Shown: positions 26,558 through 37,193 of the stretch, in pieces
How the letters are laid out: the number at the start of each line of letters is the position of its first letter
Position numbering within the stretch: position 1 is the stretch's first letter
From: an uncultured Oxalobacteraceae bacterium
GTDB lineage: Bacteria; Pseudomonadota; Gammaproteobacteria; Burkholderiales; Burkholderiaceae_D
Assembly: GCA_903893945.1 (NCBI GenBank)
Contig: CAITOF010000106.1
Span: 1 to 51,687 of the forward strand
Reading direction: 5' to 3'
Length of the DNA: 51,687 nt
Translations under genes and position numbers: made by a program
The notes under the pieces: model-generated
Databases searched by the model: none
What the model was told of the DNA's origin: nothing
Seen by the model: only the letters and a program-made list of their open reading frames with translations

Positions 26558-27682
26558 TTACTTACTGAGGAAACTCTTCACTTTTTCCATCCACGATTTG
26601 CTTTGTGGACTGTGCTTTGAACCACCTTCAACCGTCAGCTTTTCAAAATCGCGCAACAGATCTTTCTGTTTTTCTGTCAATTTCACCGGCGTTTCTATGA
26701 CCACATGACAGAACAGGTCGCCCGGGTAACCCGACCGGACTCCCTTGATTCCTTTGCTGCGCAAACGGAATGTTTTTCCGGTTTGCGTGCCCTCTGGAAT
26801 GGTAAAACTGGCCTTGCCATTCAAAGTGGGCACTTCAATTTCGCCGCCCAGCGTGGCTTTCGCAAAGGAGATAGGCATTTCACAGTGCAGATCATCACCA
26901 TCGCGCTGGAAAACCGAATGCTGCTTGGTGTGAATTTCTACATACAGATCGCCCGGTGGGCCACCGTTGACGCCCGGCTCGCCATTGCCGGACGAACGTA
27001 TCCGCATGCCATCATCAATACCCGCAGGGATTTTCACTTCCAGCGTTTTATTTCGTTTGATACGGCCGACACCGGCACAACTTGTGCAGGGATCAGGAAT
27101 GATCTTCCCTGTGCCATGGCATTTCGGGCAAGTCTGTTGAATACTGAACAGGCCCTGCTGCATCCGGACCTGACCGTGTCCACCACAGGTAGTACAGGTG
27201 ACCGGTGACGTTCCCGGTTTGGCACCCGTGCCATGGCAGGGTTCGCATTCATCCCAGGAAGGAACCCTGATCGTGGTATCAAATCCGTTTGCAGCCTGTT
27301 CCAGGGTAATTTCAAGGTTGTAGCGCAGATCGGCGCCACGATAGACCTGCGGGCCAGAACTCCGACCCCGGCCACCGCCAAAAATATCACCGAAAATATC
27401 ACCGAAAGCATCGGCAAAACCACCCGCACCACCGCCACCGCCGCCCCCCATATTGGGATCGACACCGGCGTGACCGTACCTGTCATAAGCATCGCGCTTT
27501 TTCGGATCGGTCAGCATTTCATACGCTTCTTTAGCTTCTTTAAATTTTTCTTCTGCCTGCTTACTGTCCGGATTTCTGTCTGGATGGTATTTCATTGCCA
27601 ATTTGCGATACGATTTTTTAATCTCGTCTTCGGACGCATTTTTAGCAACGCCTAATATTTCATAAAAGTCACGCTTCGCCAT
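26558..27682 (-). CDS. dnaJ: Chaperone protein DnaJ
   Basis: A 374-residue type I J-protein. The J domain has YHPDRN (H33-P34-D35), followed by a long Gly/Phe linker ([17 protein letters not shown]). Four CxxCxGxG zinc motifs follow ([32 protein letters not shown]), then substrate-binding C-terminal domains. It stimulates DnaK ATPase and delivers clients. It is third in grpE-dnaK-dnaJ; a terminator-like hairpin separates it from dnaK, so some read-through or an extra promoter is expected. Confidence 0.97.
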   Translation of the reverse strand: MAKRDFYEILGVAKNASEDEIKKSYRKLAMKYHPDRNPDSKQAEEKFKEAKEAYEMLTDPKKRDAYDRYGHAGVDPNMGGGGGGGAGGFADAFGDIFGDIFGGGRGRSSGPQVYRGADLRYNLEITLEQAANGFDTTIRVPSWDECEPCHGTGAKPGTSPVTCTTCGGHGQVRMQQGLFSIQQTCPKCHGTGKIIPDPCTSCAGVGRIKRNKTLEVKIPAGIDDGMRIRSSGNGEPGVNGGPPGDLYVEIHTKQHSVFQRDGDDLHCEMPISFAKATLGGEIEVPTLNGKASFTIPEGTQTGKTFRLRSKGIKGVRSGYPGDLFCHVVIETPVKLTEKQKDLLRDFEKLTVEGGSKHSPQSKSWMEKVKSFLSK

Positions 27683-27796
27683 TTTCTTGGCACCTTATTT
27701 TTAGTCAATTCAACCCTGCCAGTACCGCCCCTGCCAGTCACCTTCAAAACGACAGCAGCACTCTTCAAAGCCCGGACTTCGGTTGGCATTTATACG

Positions 27797-27841
27797 AAAA
27801 AAGCCGAGCAGGTCAGTCGGTTGACGACGTCCCTTCTCGGC
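27797..27841 (-). terminator. Terminator-like hairpin between dnaK and dnaJ
   Basis: Read on the minus strand: GCCGAG, 27 bases, then CTCGGC followed by TTTTTT (27802-27797). AAGG/CCT pairs extend the stem partly. The loop is long, so termination may be partial, lowering dnaJ relative to dnaK. Confidence 0.6.
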
Positions 27842-27877
27842 GAGATTCAGCGAAAAAATACCTCGCCAAACCAACGT

Positions 27878-29836
27878 TTACTTATCTTTTACTTCTTTAA
27901 AGTCAGCATCAACCACGTCATCTTCCGAACGTTTTGCTTCCGATGCACCTGACGGATGTGCCCCGCCGGCTGCGTTAGCATCGCCGGCAGAACCGGCTGC
28001 GGCCTGTTGAGCCTGCATGTCTGCGTACATTTTTTCACCCAGCTTTTGTGAAGCCGTCGACAACGCCGTAATTTTTGCATCAATAGTGGCTTTATCACCG
28101 TTCTTCAGTGCATCTTCCAGATCCTTGATGGACGCTTCAATTTTTTCCTTTTCACCGGCATCAAGTTTGTCACCGTATTCAGTCAGCGCTTTACGTGTCG
28201 AGTGCACCAGTGCGTCAGCCTGATTGCGCGACTCAGCCAGTTCTTTGACCTTTTTGTCTTCTTCCGCATTCAGCTCGGCATCTTTTACCATTTTCTGAAT
28301 TTCTTCCTCGGTCAGACCCGAGTTTGCCTTGATGGTGATTTTATTTTCTTTGCCGGTGGCCTTGTCTTTGGCACCCACGTGCAGGATACCGTTGGCATCA
28401 ATATCAAATGTGACTTCAATCTGCGGTGTGCCACGTGGTGACGGTGGAATACCTTCGAGATTAAATTCACCCAAACCCTTGTTACCAGAGGCAATTTCAC
28501 GCTCACCCTGATAGACCTTGATGGTCACCGCAGGCTGGTTATCGTCCGCGGTTGAAAAAACCTGGCTGAACTTGGTCGGGATGGTCGTATTTTTCTGGAT
28601 CATTTTGGTCATGACACCACCCAGCGTTTCAATACCCAGGGACAGTGGCGTCACATCCAACAATAACAGATCTTTGCGGTCGCCCGACAATACCGAACCC
28701 TGAATTGCTGCGCCAACTGCAACGGCCTCGTCTGGATTCACATCCTTGCGCGGTTCCTTACCGAAAAATTCTTTAACAACTTCCTGAACCTTGGGCATAC
28801 GGGTCATACCGCCGACCAGAATGATGTCATTGATATCTGACGTTTTCACGCCAGCATCCTTGATCGCCGTGCGGCATGGCTCTATCGTTTTATTGATAAG
28901 TTCTTCCACCAGAGATTCCAGTTTTGCACGGGTCATTTTCATGTTCAGATGAACCGGCGCACCGTTGGTCATGGCAATATACGGTTCGTTGATCTCGGTT
29001 TGCTGCGAGCTCGACAATTCAATTTTGGCACGTTCAGCAGACGCTTTGATACGTTGCAATGCGATAGGATCTTTGGACAGGTCAAGGCCGTTGATTTTCT
29101 TGAATTCGTCGATGATGTAATCGATGATGCGCTGGTCGAAATCTTCACCACCGAGGAAGGTATCACCGTTGGTTGACAGCACTTCAAACTGCATTTCGCC
29201 ATCCACGTCGGCGATTTCAATGATCGAGATGTCAAAGGTACCGCCACCCAGATCGTACACCGCAATTTTGCGGTCACCGCGTTCTGCCTTGTCCAGTCCA
29301 AATGCCAGCGCTGCCGCAGTCGGCTCATTGATAATACGCTTGACTTCCAGACCAGCGATACGGCCGGCGTCTTTGGTTGCCTGACGTTGTGCATCGTTAA
29401 AATAGGCAGGAACCGTGATGACAGCCTCGGTGACTTCTTCACCCAGATAATCTTCGGCTGTTTTTTTCATTTTGCGCAGGACTTCGGCGGAAATCTGGGG
29501 AGGCGCCATTTTTTTGTCACGCACACTCACCCATGCGTCGCCATTTTCTGCCTTGACGATAGAGAACGGCATCAGGCCGATATCTTTCTGCACTTCTTTT
29601 TCATCAAACTTGCGACCGATCAGACGCTTGACGGCGTAGAGCGTATTTTTAGGGTTTGTCACTGCCTGACGTTTTGCTGATGCACCCACCAGAATCTCGC
29701 CGTCATCCTGATACGCGATGATGGAAGGGGTTGTGCGCGCACCTTCTGCATTTTCAATGACTTTGGGTTGACCGTTTTCTACGACGGAAACGCACGAATT
29801 GGTGGTGCCCAGGTCAATGCCGATAATTTTTCCCAT
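27878..29836 (-). CDS. dnaK: Molecular chaperone DnaK (Hsp70)
   Basis: A 652-residue Hsp70. The ATPase domain starts [20 protein letters not shown] ([13 protein letters not shown]) and has [13 protein letters not shown] and [12 protein letters not shown]. The interdomain linker contains [19 protein letters not shown], and a substrate-binding domain and helical lid follow. The C-terminal tail ends in [11 protein letters not shown], the conserved co-chaperone tail. GAAGGAA precedes the ATG. It works with DnaJ and GrpE in the cytoplasm. Expression is probably from the sigma32 promoter before grpE. Confidence 0.98.
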   Translation of the reverse strand: MGKIIGIDLGTTNSCVSVVENGQPKVIENAEGARTTPSIIAYQDDGEILVGASAKRQAVTNPKNTLYAVKRLIGRKFDEKEVQKDIGLMPFSIVKAENGDAWVSVRDKKMAPPQISAEVLRKMKKTAEDYLGEEVTEAVITVPAYFNDAQRQATKDAGRIAGLEVKRIINEPTAAALAFGLDKAERGDRKIAVYDLGGGTFDISIIEIADVDGEMQFEVLSTNGDTFLGGEDFDQRIIDYIIDEFKKINGLDLSKDPIALQRIKASAERAKIELSSSQQTEINEPYIAMTNGAPVHLNMKMTRAKLESLVEELINKTIEPCRTAIKDAGVKTSDINDIILVGGMTRMPKVQEVVKEFFGKEPRKDVNPDEAVAVGAAIQGSVLSGDRKDLLLLDVTPLSLGIETLGGVMTKMIQKNTTIPTKFSQVFSTADDNQPAVTIKVYQGEREIASGNKGLGEFNLEGIPPSPRGTPQIEVTFDIDANGILHVGAKDKATGKENKITIKANSGLTEEEIQKMVKDAELNAEEDKKVKELAESRNQADALVHSTRKALTEYGDKLDAGEKEKIEASIKDLEDALKNGDKATIDAKITALSTASQKLGEKMYADMQAQQAAAGSAGDANAAGGAHPSGASEAKRSEDDVVDADFKEVKDK

Positions 29837-29972
29837 GATGATTCCTTCTTTAAATTTTTAGTTTCAAAATATTGTGTGTAAATTGGTCAGTCCAGTTTGT
29901 ACGTATATGCGGTGAAATTGGACTTTTTCAAGCAATTAGGATGCCAATTCCGCGTTTTATCTGGTTTTCCTG

Positions 29973-30521
29973 TTAATTGGCTTGTGCCACCGTCACCAGA
30001 GCCGGGCGCAACAAGCGATCCGCAATCGTATAGCCCTTCTGCAACACCTCGACAACCGTATTGGCGTCCTGGTCGGCGGGAACCATCGACACGGCCTGAT
30101 GTTTGGCGGGGTCCAGTTTTTCACCCCGGGCGGGATTAATTTCCAGCAAACGGTTTTTTTCAAACGCGCTGGCCAACTGACGCAGGGTCATTTCGGTACC
30201 TTCTCTGAGCGCTTCAATGGATATCGTTTCAATCTTCAGCGCCATTTCCAGACTGTCTTTCACCGGAATCATCGATTCAGCGAAACTTTCAACCGCGTAT
30301 TTATGGGCCTTGCTGATATCTTCCTGTGCGCGACGACGAATGTTTTCACCGTCGGCTTTGGCTCTCAGGTAGGCATCTTGCAATTCCGCCAACTTGGCTT
30401 CAGTCTCAAGCAATTTTTCTTCAAAATCAACACCCACAGCCACCATGATGGGCTCGGCCTGTTCCTGTTCGGGCGCATTCTGCAGATTTTCTTGCGCTTC
30501 TGGTTTTTCCTGGTCTTGCAT
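29973..30521 (-). CDS. grpE: Nucleotide exchange factor GrpE
   Basis: A 182-residue protein with an acidic, disordered start, a long helix ([28 protein letters not shown]) and the C-terminal beta domain with [27 protein letters not shown] and [24 protein letters not shown]. It releases ADP from DnaK and acts as a thermosensor. It is first in the grpE-dnaK-dnaJ cluster behind an exact heat-shock promoter. GGAGGT lies just upstream of the ATG. Confidence 0.97.
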   Translation of the reverse strand: MQDQEKPEAQENLQNAPEQEQAEPIMVAVGVDFEEKLLETEAKLAELQDAYLRAKADGENIRRRAQEDISKAHKYAVESFAESMIPVKDSLEMALKIETISIEALREGTEMTLRQLASAFEKNRLLEINPARGEKLDPAKHQAVSMVPADQDANTVVEVLQKGYTIADRLLRPALVTVAQAN

Positions 30522-30564
30522 TCATTACCTCCGGTGAATCAACAGTATTAAAACAATGTAGCGG

Positions 30565-30592
30565 AAATGGGGCATTTCAACCTCTTTTCAAG
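30565..30592 (-). promoter_or_regulatory. Sigma32 (RpoH) promoter of grpE-dnaK-dnaJ
   Basis: On the minus strand: CTTGAAA (30592-30586), exactly 13 bases, then CCCCATTT (30572-30565). This is a full match to the RpoH consensus CTTGAAA-N13-CCCCATNT. It lies 44 bp upstream of the grpE start. Confidence 0.93.
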
Positions 30593-30804
30593 GGCAAAAA
30601 CAATGATTTTGGGCAAAAAATCAGAAAAGCGCGCATTTTTGGGGACAAAAACAGTCGTTTCAGTCCATTCCTGAACACGGTGGTTATTAATCATTGTTTT
30701 ATGGATATTATTTTATGGCAATTCAGTTTAACGCCACTGGCATACCATAAGGGGCGCTGGCAGGGCTGGCACAGGCTGCCGACCCGGTAAAGCCCGGCGC
30801 CAGG

Positions 30805-32799
30805 CTAGCTGCCTTTGATATTGATCGGAAATATTTCAGCGGAAAGCGCCACCTTGTTTCCCAATCCATAATGAAAATAGGCGGGACGTGAGACCGTGCG
30901 CAGCAGAATAAAAAATTCCAGTCTGAGCCGTTTCAACCATGACATGGATTTGTCGGCAATCAGGTTTTCAACGGCGACATGGACCACCCAGTGGCGTAGA
31001 TTGGTCGGTAAATTGATGTCTTTATGTTCCAGCATCTCCTGCAACGCAATTTCCACATTCGGATCTTCCATAAAGCCAAACTGCATCTGGACATGGATAA
31101 TACTGCCGCGTTCATTTCGTTCCAGCACACTCACGCTATATCGGCTGTCATGGATAAACGGTACCTTGAGGTGCTGGACCTGGACGTAAATGATATTGCG
31201 CGCTAACACACCGGTTCGTTTCCACAGCATTTGCGAGAGTGTCGGCGTTCGCATTTTGATGGTATGGCTTACCACCGGAACCATTAAAATCGAAGTGCGT
31301 TCGATCAGGGCTGGCAGTTCCCGATGGTGTTGTACAAACTCCGAAATGGGCATCGTGAAATTGGCTTCGTAGGCGGCAAACGTCGCCTTTCGTCCCCAAC
31401 GCCAGGTCACCATAATGAAAAAGATGACGCAACCGATCAATATCGGCACGAATCCCCCCTCCATAAATTTGATTGAATTGGCAATCAGAAACGAGGCATC
31501 AATCAATGCAAACCCGCCAAACAGCGCGGCACTGACTGGCACACTCCATTTCCAGTAATGGCGCGCAACAAAAAACATCGCGGTTGACGTCGTCACCATA
31601 ACCCCCGATTCGGCCAGACCGTAGGCGGCCCCCAACGAGACACTGGAGCCAAACGAAATCACTAGCAGCACACAACCCAGATACAGTGCCCAATTAATAA
31701 ATGGCAGATAAACCTGGCCAACATGATCATGATGGGTATGCTTCACCTTCAGGCGCGGCATGACTTCCAGCGCGATCGATTGCGAAGCCAGTGAAAAGGC
31801 GCCCGAGATCAACGCCTGCGACGCAATCACTGTTGCCATTGTCGCCAGTGCCACCATGGGATACAGCCATTCGGTGGGCAGCATGCTGTAAAAAAGATTA
31901 CCGCCCACACGCTGTCCACCACCCAGCAGAAAGGCGCCCTGCCCCAGATAGTTCAGAATAAGTGCCGGATAAACCAGCAGAAACCAGCTGAAGCGTATCG
32001 GATTCGCGCCAAAGTGACCCATATCGGCATACATGGCCTCGCCACCGGTCAGCACAAGTACCAGCGCGCCGAGAACCAGCAGACTGGTATAGAAATTGCC
32101 GTGCAATAAAAACTGCACGCCGTAAGCCGGATTAAACGCATGGAAAATGTCAGGATGTAACCGGATCTGGTGCAAACCCAATAGCGCCAGTACCACAAAC
32201 CAGACAACCAGTATCGGGCCGAAAATCCGACCCAGCCCCCCCGTCCCTTTATACTGGAATCCAAACAGTATCGTCAGAATAATCAGCGTTATCAGGATTA
32301 TCGCGTGGCTCGAGACCGGGGTTGCCACACCAATTCCTTCAATTGCCGACAGCACGCTGATGGCCGGTGTAATGACGCCATCACCGAATAACAGCCCGGC
32401 ACCTACCAGAAGTAACCAGGATAATGCCGCCCGCTTGCCCTTGTTGAATTTGTCCAGCAAACCATACAGGGCAAACACGCCTCCCTCACCATCGTTGTCG
32501 GCACGCAGAACAAAGATCGCATACTTGAGTGCGACAACAATCGTCAGTGCCCAGATAACCAGAGAAATGCCGCCCAGTATCGTCGGGGCAGTCAACGGAA
32601 TATTGGTAAAGCCGAAAAACATCAGGTTCAGCGCATACAGGGGCGACGTACCTATATCACCGTAGACCACACCCAACGCCCCCATACTTAATAAAAAAAT
32701 ACCTTTTCCGGGTCGGTGGGATGCTGCAATCTGGAAGTTATGGTCATGCTGCTCGCGCTGAGCGGAATGATTCCCCGAGTGTTTTGATTCCTTTGCCAT
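30805..32799 (-). CDS. kup: Low-affinity potassium transporter Kup
   Basis: A 664-residue KUP/HAK/KT transporter. The signature GALGVVYGDIGTSPLYAL lies near residue 41. About twelve membrane helices follow, with FGDGVITPAISVLSA, ADMGHFG and EVMPRLKVKHT, then a cytoplasmic C-terminal domain of about 180 residues. It imports K+ with protons across the inner membrane. The hydrophilic N-terminal extension of about 30 residues (His/Gln-rich) is longer than in E. coli Kup. It is transcribed alone. Confidence 0.96.
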   Translation of the reverse strand: MAKESKHSGNHSAQREQHDHNFQIAASHRPGKGIFLLSMGALGVVYGDIGTSPLYALNLMFFGFTNIPLTAPTILGGISLVIWALTIVVALKYAIFVLRADNDGEGGVFALYGLLDKFNKGKRAALSWLLLVGAGLLFGDGVITPAISVLSAIEGIGVATPVSSHAIILITLIILTILFGFQYKGTGGLGRIFGPILVVWFVVLALLGLHQIRLHPDIFHAFNPAYGVQFLLHGNFYTSLLVLGALVLVLTGGEAMYADMGHFGANPIRFSWFLLVYPALILNYLGQGAFLLGGGQRVGGNLFYSMLPTEWLYPMVALATMATVIASQALISGAFSLASQSIALEVMPRLKVKHTHHDHVGQVYLPFINWALYLGCVLLVISFGSSVSLGAAYGLAESGVMVTTSTAMFFVARHYWKWSVPVSAALFGGFALIDASFLIANSIKFMEGGFVPILIGCVIFFIMVTWRWGRKATFAAYEANFTMPISEFVQHHRELPALIERTSILMVPVVSHTIKMRTPTLSQMLWKRTGVLARNIIYVQVQHLKVPFIHDSRYSVSVLERNERGSIIHVQMQFGFMEDPNVEIALQEMLEHKDINLPTNLRHWVVHVAVENLIADKSMSWLKRLRLEFFILLRTVSRPAYFHYGLGNKVALSAEIFPINIKGS

Positions 32800-32908
32800 C
32801 CTGCAGCCCCAAGTTTATTGGCGTTCCTGAACAATAATCCAAGCATATAGCCGGAACAGCACGCCAGCCATTTTTTTTGGGATTACATTGATTTAAATTA
32901 AGTGACAA

Positions 32909-34699
32909 CTAGCGCATTTCATCCGTAATCTGCAATGTGTCACCAAATAGCCAGATCTGGCGTATGTCAATCGCATCAAAACGCCTTGCCATACTTGGGG
33001 GAAACGCGGCATAGGGCGCATTGACATTCACAATACGCCGCACCGCCTCGTCAATATCGCGGCGTCCGCTGGAGCGCAAAATGATAATGTTTTCAACACT
33101 CCCGTCACTTCTGACTGAAACCGTAACGACTGGATCGGTATGCATGCGGTCTTTGGACGACTGCGCATAATTTAAACGACCATTGTTTTCTATTTTCTGT
33201 CGCCAAATCCTGATATACAGATTGAGATCGACATCGCCGTTTTTACTGCCGAACACGGAACGCCGCGCGCCGCCCGAGGGCAGCGCTTGCGGCGTCGGCA
33301 AGACCGTCGTTTCAGCCATTGCCTGGACTGCATCACCATTCTTGTCAAAGTCAAAGCCACGGCCCGATAACAGTTTATCCAGCGCCGGACTTCCGCCACC
33401 CGGATTGGCACCGGATCTGCGGCTGTTGGCCCGGTCAGGCGATGCGCCGGACAGGTCATCAGGATAAACGGCAGATGGCGTCGGCGGCACCGAATTTGCC
33501 CTCGCGTTCGCCTCCGCCTCGGCGCGCAGGCGCACCTGCTCTGCCAACTGCGCCGCCAGCTGGTCGGCCTTCTGTTGCGCCAATAATTTTTCCTGCTGCA
33601 GTCGGCGACTCAGCTGCTCGGCGTCGATACGCCTTTTCTCGGCCATCTGGCGCTCCAGTTTTTCGCGCTCGGCCTGTTCACGCTCCAGTTGTTCTTTTTT
33701 TGCCAGCTCCTTTTTTACCTGATCTTCACGAACCGCCTCAGCCAGCTTTCTCTGTTCAAATTCCATCGCGGTACGCGCAGCCAAAATGGCCTGCTGCGCT
33801 TTTTCCCGCTCTGCCTGCTCCAGCGCCTGTTGCCTTTCTGACTCTTCCCTTTTCAGCTTTTCCAGGTTAATTTTTTCCTGCCTTAATTCCTCGAGCTTCA
33901 ACGCTTCCTGTTTCAATTTTTCGGCAGCCAACAATTCGGCCACCCTGTTATCCTCGGCCACTTTTTCGGGCGCTGATCGTTCTGGTGCCCGGTTAGTCGC
34001 CAACCTGTCCGCCCTATCCTTTTCGGGTACGGTCTTTTCTTCCGCAACAGGTGGTGCAGTCCTGACAGGTGATTTCAGCTCAGTTTGCGGCGCTTCCCGC
34101 ACCACATTCGCCGTGCCAACTTCAACAGGTTCATTGCTGGCTCCTGCCACGTCGGGCCCGCTGGCGTTCAGAGCACCGGGCGGTTCATTATCATTTCTCA
34201 CAGGATCGACGCCGATCTGATCGGATTGCGCCACTGTAAAAGCCGCTCGGGTTGATTCGGTTACCATTATTCTGGGATTAACCGCCACAGCATGGATCAT
34301 CGGGGCGACGGTAACCGATTTCGGACTTACAACGGGCGACGGAGGTGGTAGCGGAACAAATTCCGGCAATACTTCCAGCACAACAACAGGCGCCCGGATA
34401 ACGGGTTCAGGGCGAGAACCGGACTGATCAGACGGCACCGGTGTTCCCGTGCCGTCTGGCGCAGCCGGTGCGGGCCGGACCGGGACCGGTCCGGTCGTAC
34501 CTGCCTCCGGCCTGACCAGATTCAGATGAATGCCCGGCGTTTGCGCACGCCGGACAACTGAAGGCAATTCAAAACCAGGCAATCCGTCGCCATACTCGCC
34601 AAATTGCAGCATCAGCAGGGCAACATGACATGCCACTGACATAAAAATGGCAATGGACATTCGAATCGCAGGTCTATTCACACCCGACTGGCTTTGCAT
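32909..34699 (-). CDS. TolA/TonB-like protein with long coiled coil and TonB C-terminal domain
   Basis: About 596 residues. One N-terminal membrane helix (IRMSIAIFMSVACHVALLMLQF) anchors it in the inner membrane. A long Pro/Val-rich region follows, then a charged coiled coil (about 250-410, Glu/Lys/Arg/Gln repeats as in TolA). The C-terminal TonB-type domain starts near DLNLYIRIWRQKIE and contains VTVSVRSDGSVENIIILRSSG and DEAVRRIVNVNAPYAAFPP. Family logic suggests coupling the proton gradient to the outer membrane, but no exbBD or tolQR genes are near. A TTG at 34732 would add 11 residues; I prefer the ATG. Confidence 0.8.
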   Translation of the reverse strand: MQSQSGVNRPAIRMSIAIFMSVACHVALLMLQFGEYGDGLPGFELPSVVRRAQTPGIHLNLVRPEAGTTGPVPVRPAPAAPDGTGTPVPSDQSGSRPEPVIRAPVVVLEVLPEFVPLPPPSPVVSPKSVTVAPMIHAVAVNPRIMVTESTRAAFTVAQSDQIGVDPVRNDNEPPGALNASGPDVAGASNEPVEVGTANVVREAPQTELKSPVRTAPPVAEEKTVPEKDRADRLATNRAPERSAPEKVAEDNRVAELLAAEKLKQEALKLEELRQEKINLEKLKREESERQQALEQAEREKAQQAILAARTAMEFEQRKLAEAVREDQVKKELAKKEQLEREQAEREKLERQMAEKRRIDAEQLSRRLQQEKLLAQQKADQLAAQLAEQVRLRAEAEANARANSVPPTPSAVYPDDLSGASPDRANSRRSGANPGGGSPALDKLLSGRGFDFDKNGDAVQAMAETTVLPTPQALPSGGARRSVFGSKNGDVDLNLYIRIWRQKIENNGRLNYAQSSKDRMHTDPVVTVSVRSDGSVENIIILRSSGRRDIDEAVRRIVNVNAPYAAFPPSMARRFDAIDIRQIWLFGDTLQITDEMR

Positions 34700-34928
34700 G
34701 CTATGAATATTCTTTATCAGTAAAAGTCGCAAATAAGCGCACAGGCCAATCAGGACGGACAGCGTGCCGGGAATTATCGCATAGGGCGCCTATTCCTTCC
34801 ATTTTCCCGTTCACCATCCGGCAAATCGCCAATCACCGGCTAAAAGGCGGTATTCGCCGAATTCTCCATGACACCGCCCCTGAAAGTCGATATGGTTCGC
34901 TTACGTTCACATCCAGACGGAGTACACC

Positions 34929-35327
34929 ATGAATCATGAACTGAATACGGCGCCGGACTGCGCCAGAGAGAATTCCACCTATCGGTCGGGAAAACGCATA
35001 CTGATTGGCACAGGATTAATTTTACTCGGTGTGCTTTTATTATTCGAACACACAGGTTACATCGAAGGTCGGGATGTCAACCACTACTGGCCATTGTTAA
35101 TAAGTCTTATCGGCTTAAATAAACTGCTATTTTCCCGGTTCAGCGACCGGAAATTGAAAGGTTGTTGGCAGATATTTCTGGGATTCTGGCTATTTGCCTG
35201 TCTGGAACATCTTTGGGGATGGACATTTGCAGTGACATGGCCGATGATTCTTATCGCATTGGGATTGAGTTATATCGGATCCTACGTCGTCAGGAATAAA
35301 AACCCGAACAATGAGAGCGCACCATGA
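34929..35327 (+). CDS. LiaI/LiaF-type transmembrane protein (DUF5668-like)
   Basis: A 132-residue protein with four hydrophobic helices in two hairpins: RILIGTGLILLGVLLLF, YWPLLISLIGLNKLLF, then GFWLFACLEHLWGW and WPMILIALGLSYIGSYV. The N-terminal ~22 residues are polar. The pattern G-x-x-L-I-L-L-G...W-P-L-x-I-x-x-G is that of the LiaF transmembrane region. It is first in a four-gene operon and overlaps the next start by four bases (ATGA). ACGGAG precedes the ATG. Confidence 0.82.
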   Translation: MNHELNTAPDCARENSTYRSGKRILIGTGLILLGVLLLFEHTGYIEGRDVNHYWPLLISLIGLNKLLFSRFSDRKLKGCWQIFLGFWLFACLEHLWGWTFAVTWPMILIALGLSYIGSYVVRNKNPNNESAP

Positions 35328-36088
35328 AAGCCTACCGCAATAAACATCAGCTGCGCGAATGCCGCACACCCCGGCAGCGACTGGTTTTAGGATTGTTCAT
35401 TGTCATCATTGGTGCGCTGTCACTGGTTGACAACCTGGGTTATTTCAATTCGCAGCAGATACTTTCCTTTTGGCCCGCTGTGTTCATCATTTTGGGTGTC
35501 ATGAAAATCACCCAGGCCCGGCAATCGGCTGGTTACGTGTTCGGCACACTGCTGCTGGGACTGGGTATACTCCTTACCCTGCAGAATCTTGGTGTCATCG
35601 TGTTTCATTGGCGCCAATGGTGGCCGGTTCTGATTATAGGCGCGGGGGTGGCTTACATGTTAAAAGGGGTTAACATGAAAAATCAGTCCCCAGACATGGA
35701 CCACGCCCGCTTCGCTGCCGCAAGCCAGAGCAATAACGACGACAACGTCGGCACCAGCAGTGCGGACACCATTTCCATTGTTGCCATTTTAAGCGGCAGC
35801 AAATCGAGTAATGCGTCGCCGCATTTTCAGGGTGGTGAAGTGTCTTCCTTCATGGGCGGAGCGGAAATTGATCTGCGCAATTCATCCATGCAGAATGAAG
35901 CTGTTATTCAGGTATTTGCTGTTTTCGGCAGTATAGAAATACGTGTTCCTGGCGACTGGACGGTGGTTTTGAATGGCGTGCCTATCCTGGGCGGCATCGA
36001 AGATCACAGTGTCCCGCCCCTGAACCCAACAAAACGGTTAGTGGTGTCAGGCGTGGTTATTATGGGCAGTATTGAAATCAAGAATTAG
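35324..36088 (+). CDS. LiaF-like membrane protein with C-terminal beta domain
   Basis: 254 residues. Four membrane helices fill about 20-115 (LVLGLFIVIIGALSLVDNLGYF, FWPAVFIILGVMKI, YVFGTLLLGLGILLTL, WWPVLIIGAGVAYML). A soluble domain follows: ISIVAILSGSKSSN, FMGGAEIDLRNS, IQVFAVFGSIEIRVPGDW and VVIMGSIEIKN, the repeated beta-turn pattern of the LiaF/DUF2154 domain. In Firmicutes LiaF restrains an envelope-stress kinase. Here the kinase and regulator genes follow directly, so a similar role is likely, but inferred. Confidence 0.82.
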   Translation: MKAYRNKHQLRECRTPRQRLVLGLFIVIIGALSLVDNLGYFNSQQILSFWPAVFIILGVMKITQARQSAGYVFGTLLLGLGILLTLQNLGVIVFHWRQWWPVLIIGAGVAYMLKGVNMKNQSPDMDHARFAAASQSNNDDNVGTSSADTISIVAILSGSKSSNASPHFQGGEVSSFMGGAEIDLRNSSMQNEAVIQVFAVFGSIEIRVPGDWTVVLNGVPILGGIEDHSVPPLNPTKRLVVSGVVIMGSIEIKN

Positions 36089-36143
36089 GATTCAGTCATT
36101 ATAATGTATGCCGCGTTACGGCGACCAATAAAGAACTTGTCCA

Positions 36144-37193
36144 ATGCACCCCATTTTTTCTGATTTGCCAAAACGGGTCATCTACATTCTGGCGTGGCTT
36201 TCGGTCGGCGTGCTGATCGCCCGCTTCCTGACGCTGGGAGGACTGGCAGACTGGAATACCGCACTGCTTTTTTCGCTACCGGTCAGCGTTATTTACGGCT
36301 TTGTGGCCAGTTCTGCCTATTATGTCTGCCGGGCCCTGCCAATTACTGCGCGGGGTTTTGGCTCCACGTTGGCTCTCTTCAGTCTTGCATCGCTTTTTTC
36401 CGGTGGCGTCTGGCTTGAACTGTGCACCGGATGGAATCATTTTGCCAAAGCCATGGACTGGTGGTTCATTGATTTTACACAAAGCAGCCAGTCGCTGCTG
36501 TTCTCTGCGGGTGCCGGTTGCTATCTGATATCGCTGCTCATACATGACGTTCTGATTGCTGCCAGGCGAATTCGTCAGGCCGAACTTGATGCGGCAAAAT
36601 CCCAGCTCGTGGCGCGGGATGCCGAATTGCAGATGTTACGCGCGCAGATCAATCCCCATTTTTTATTTAACAGCCTCAATTCCATCAGCGCATTAACCAG
36701 TATCGATTCGACCGCTGCCCGCGCCATGACTATCGCTCTGGCCCAGTTTTTCAGGCAAAGCCTGACGCTATCCGAAAAAAACACCATTCCGCTCTGGCAG
36801 GAAATGGAACTCTGCGAACGATTCCTGGATGTGGAAAAAATCAGGTTTGGCAACAAGCTCAGGCAGGCATTTCAGGTCGACGAGCAAATCCGTTGCGCAC
36901 TGATCCCGCCGATGCTGCTGCAGCCACTGATAGAGAACGCCATCAAACATGGCATTCGCGATTTGCCGGACGGTGGGACGATAAGTGTTACTGCAACGGT
37001 TCGCGACCACTGGCTGGATATTCTGGTCCACAATCCGTGCGACGAACAGGCCTCCGATTCAACCGGAAATGGACTTGGTCTCTCCAACATAAAGCAGCGC
37101 CTGGCCAATATTTACAGTCACCAGGCACGAATCCAGTGGGCGCGAACCAGCCATGCATTTTCTGTTGAAATTACTCTTCCCCTGAAATTATGA
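36144..37193 (+). CDS. LytS/YehU-type sensor histidine kinase
   Basis: 349 residues. Four hydrophobic segments fill about 10-140 and anchor it in the membrane. The kinase has the His_kinase (LytS) motif MLRAQINPHFLFNSLNS with phospho-acceptor H172. The ATP site has PPMLLQPLIENAIKHGI and GNGLGLSNIKQRL. No extracytoplasmic sensor domain is visible, so sensing through the membrane or via the LiaF-like partners is plausible. Its stop overlaps the start of the response regulator by four bases. Confidence 0.9.
   Translation: MHPIFSDLPKRVIYILAWLSVGVLIARFLTLGGLADWNTALLFSLPVSVIYGFVASSAYYVCRALPITARGFGSTLALFSLASLFSGGVWLELCTGWNHFAKAMDWWFIDFTQSSQSLLFSAGAGCYLISLLIHDVLIAARRIRQAELDAAKSQLVARDAELQMLRAQINPHFLFNSLNSISALTSIDSTAARAMTIALAQFFRQSLTLSEKNTIPLWQEMELCERFLDVEKIRFGNKLRQAFQVDEQIRCALIPPMLLQPLIENAIKHGIRDLPDGGTISVTATVRDHWLDILVHNPCDEQASDSTGNGLGLSNIKQRLANIYSHQARIQWARTSHAFSVEITLPLKL

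Noticed and set aside
27797..27841. CIRCE element in the dnaK-dnaJ gap
   Set aside because: The inverted repeat is GCCGAG/CTCGGC with a long loop and a T-run, which fits a terminator and lacks the CIRCE TTAGCACTC half-sites.
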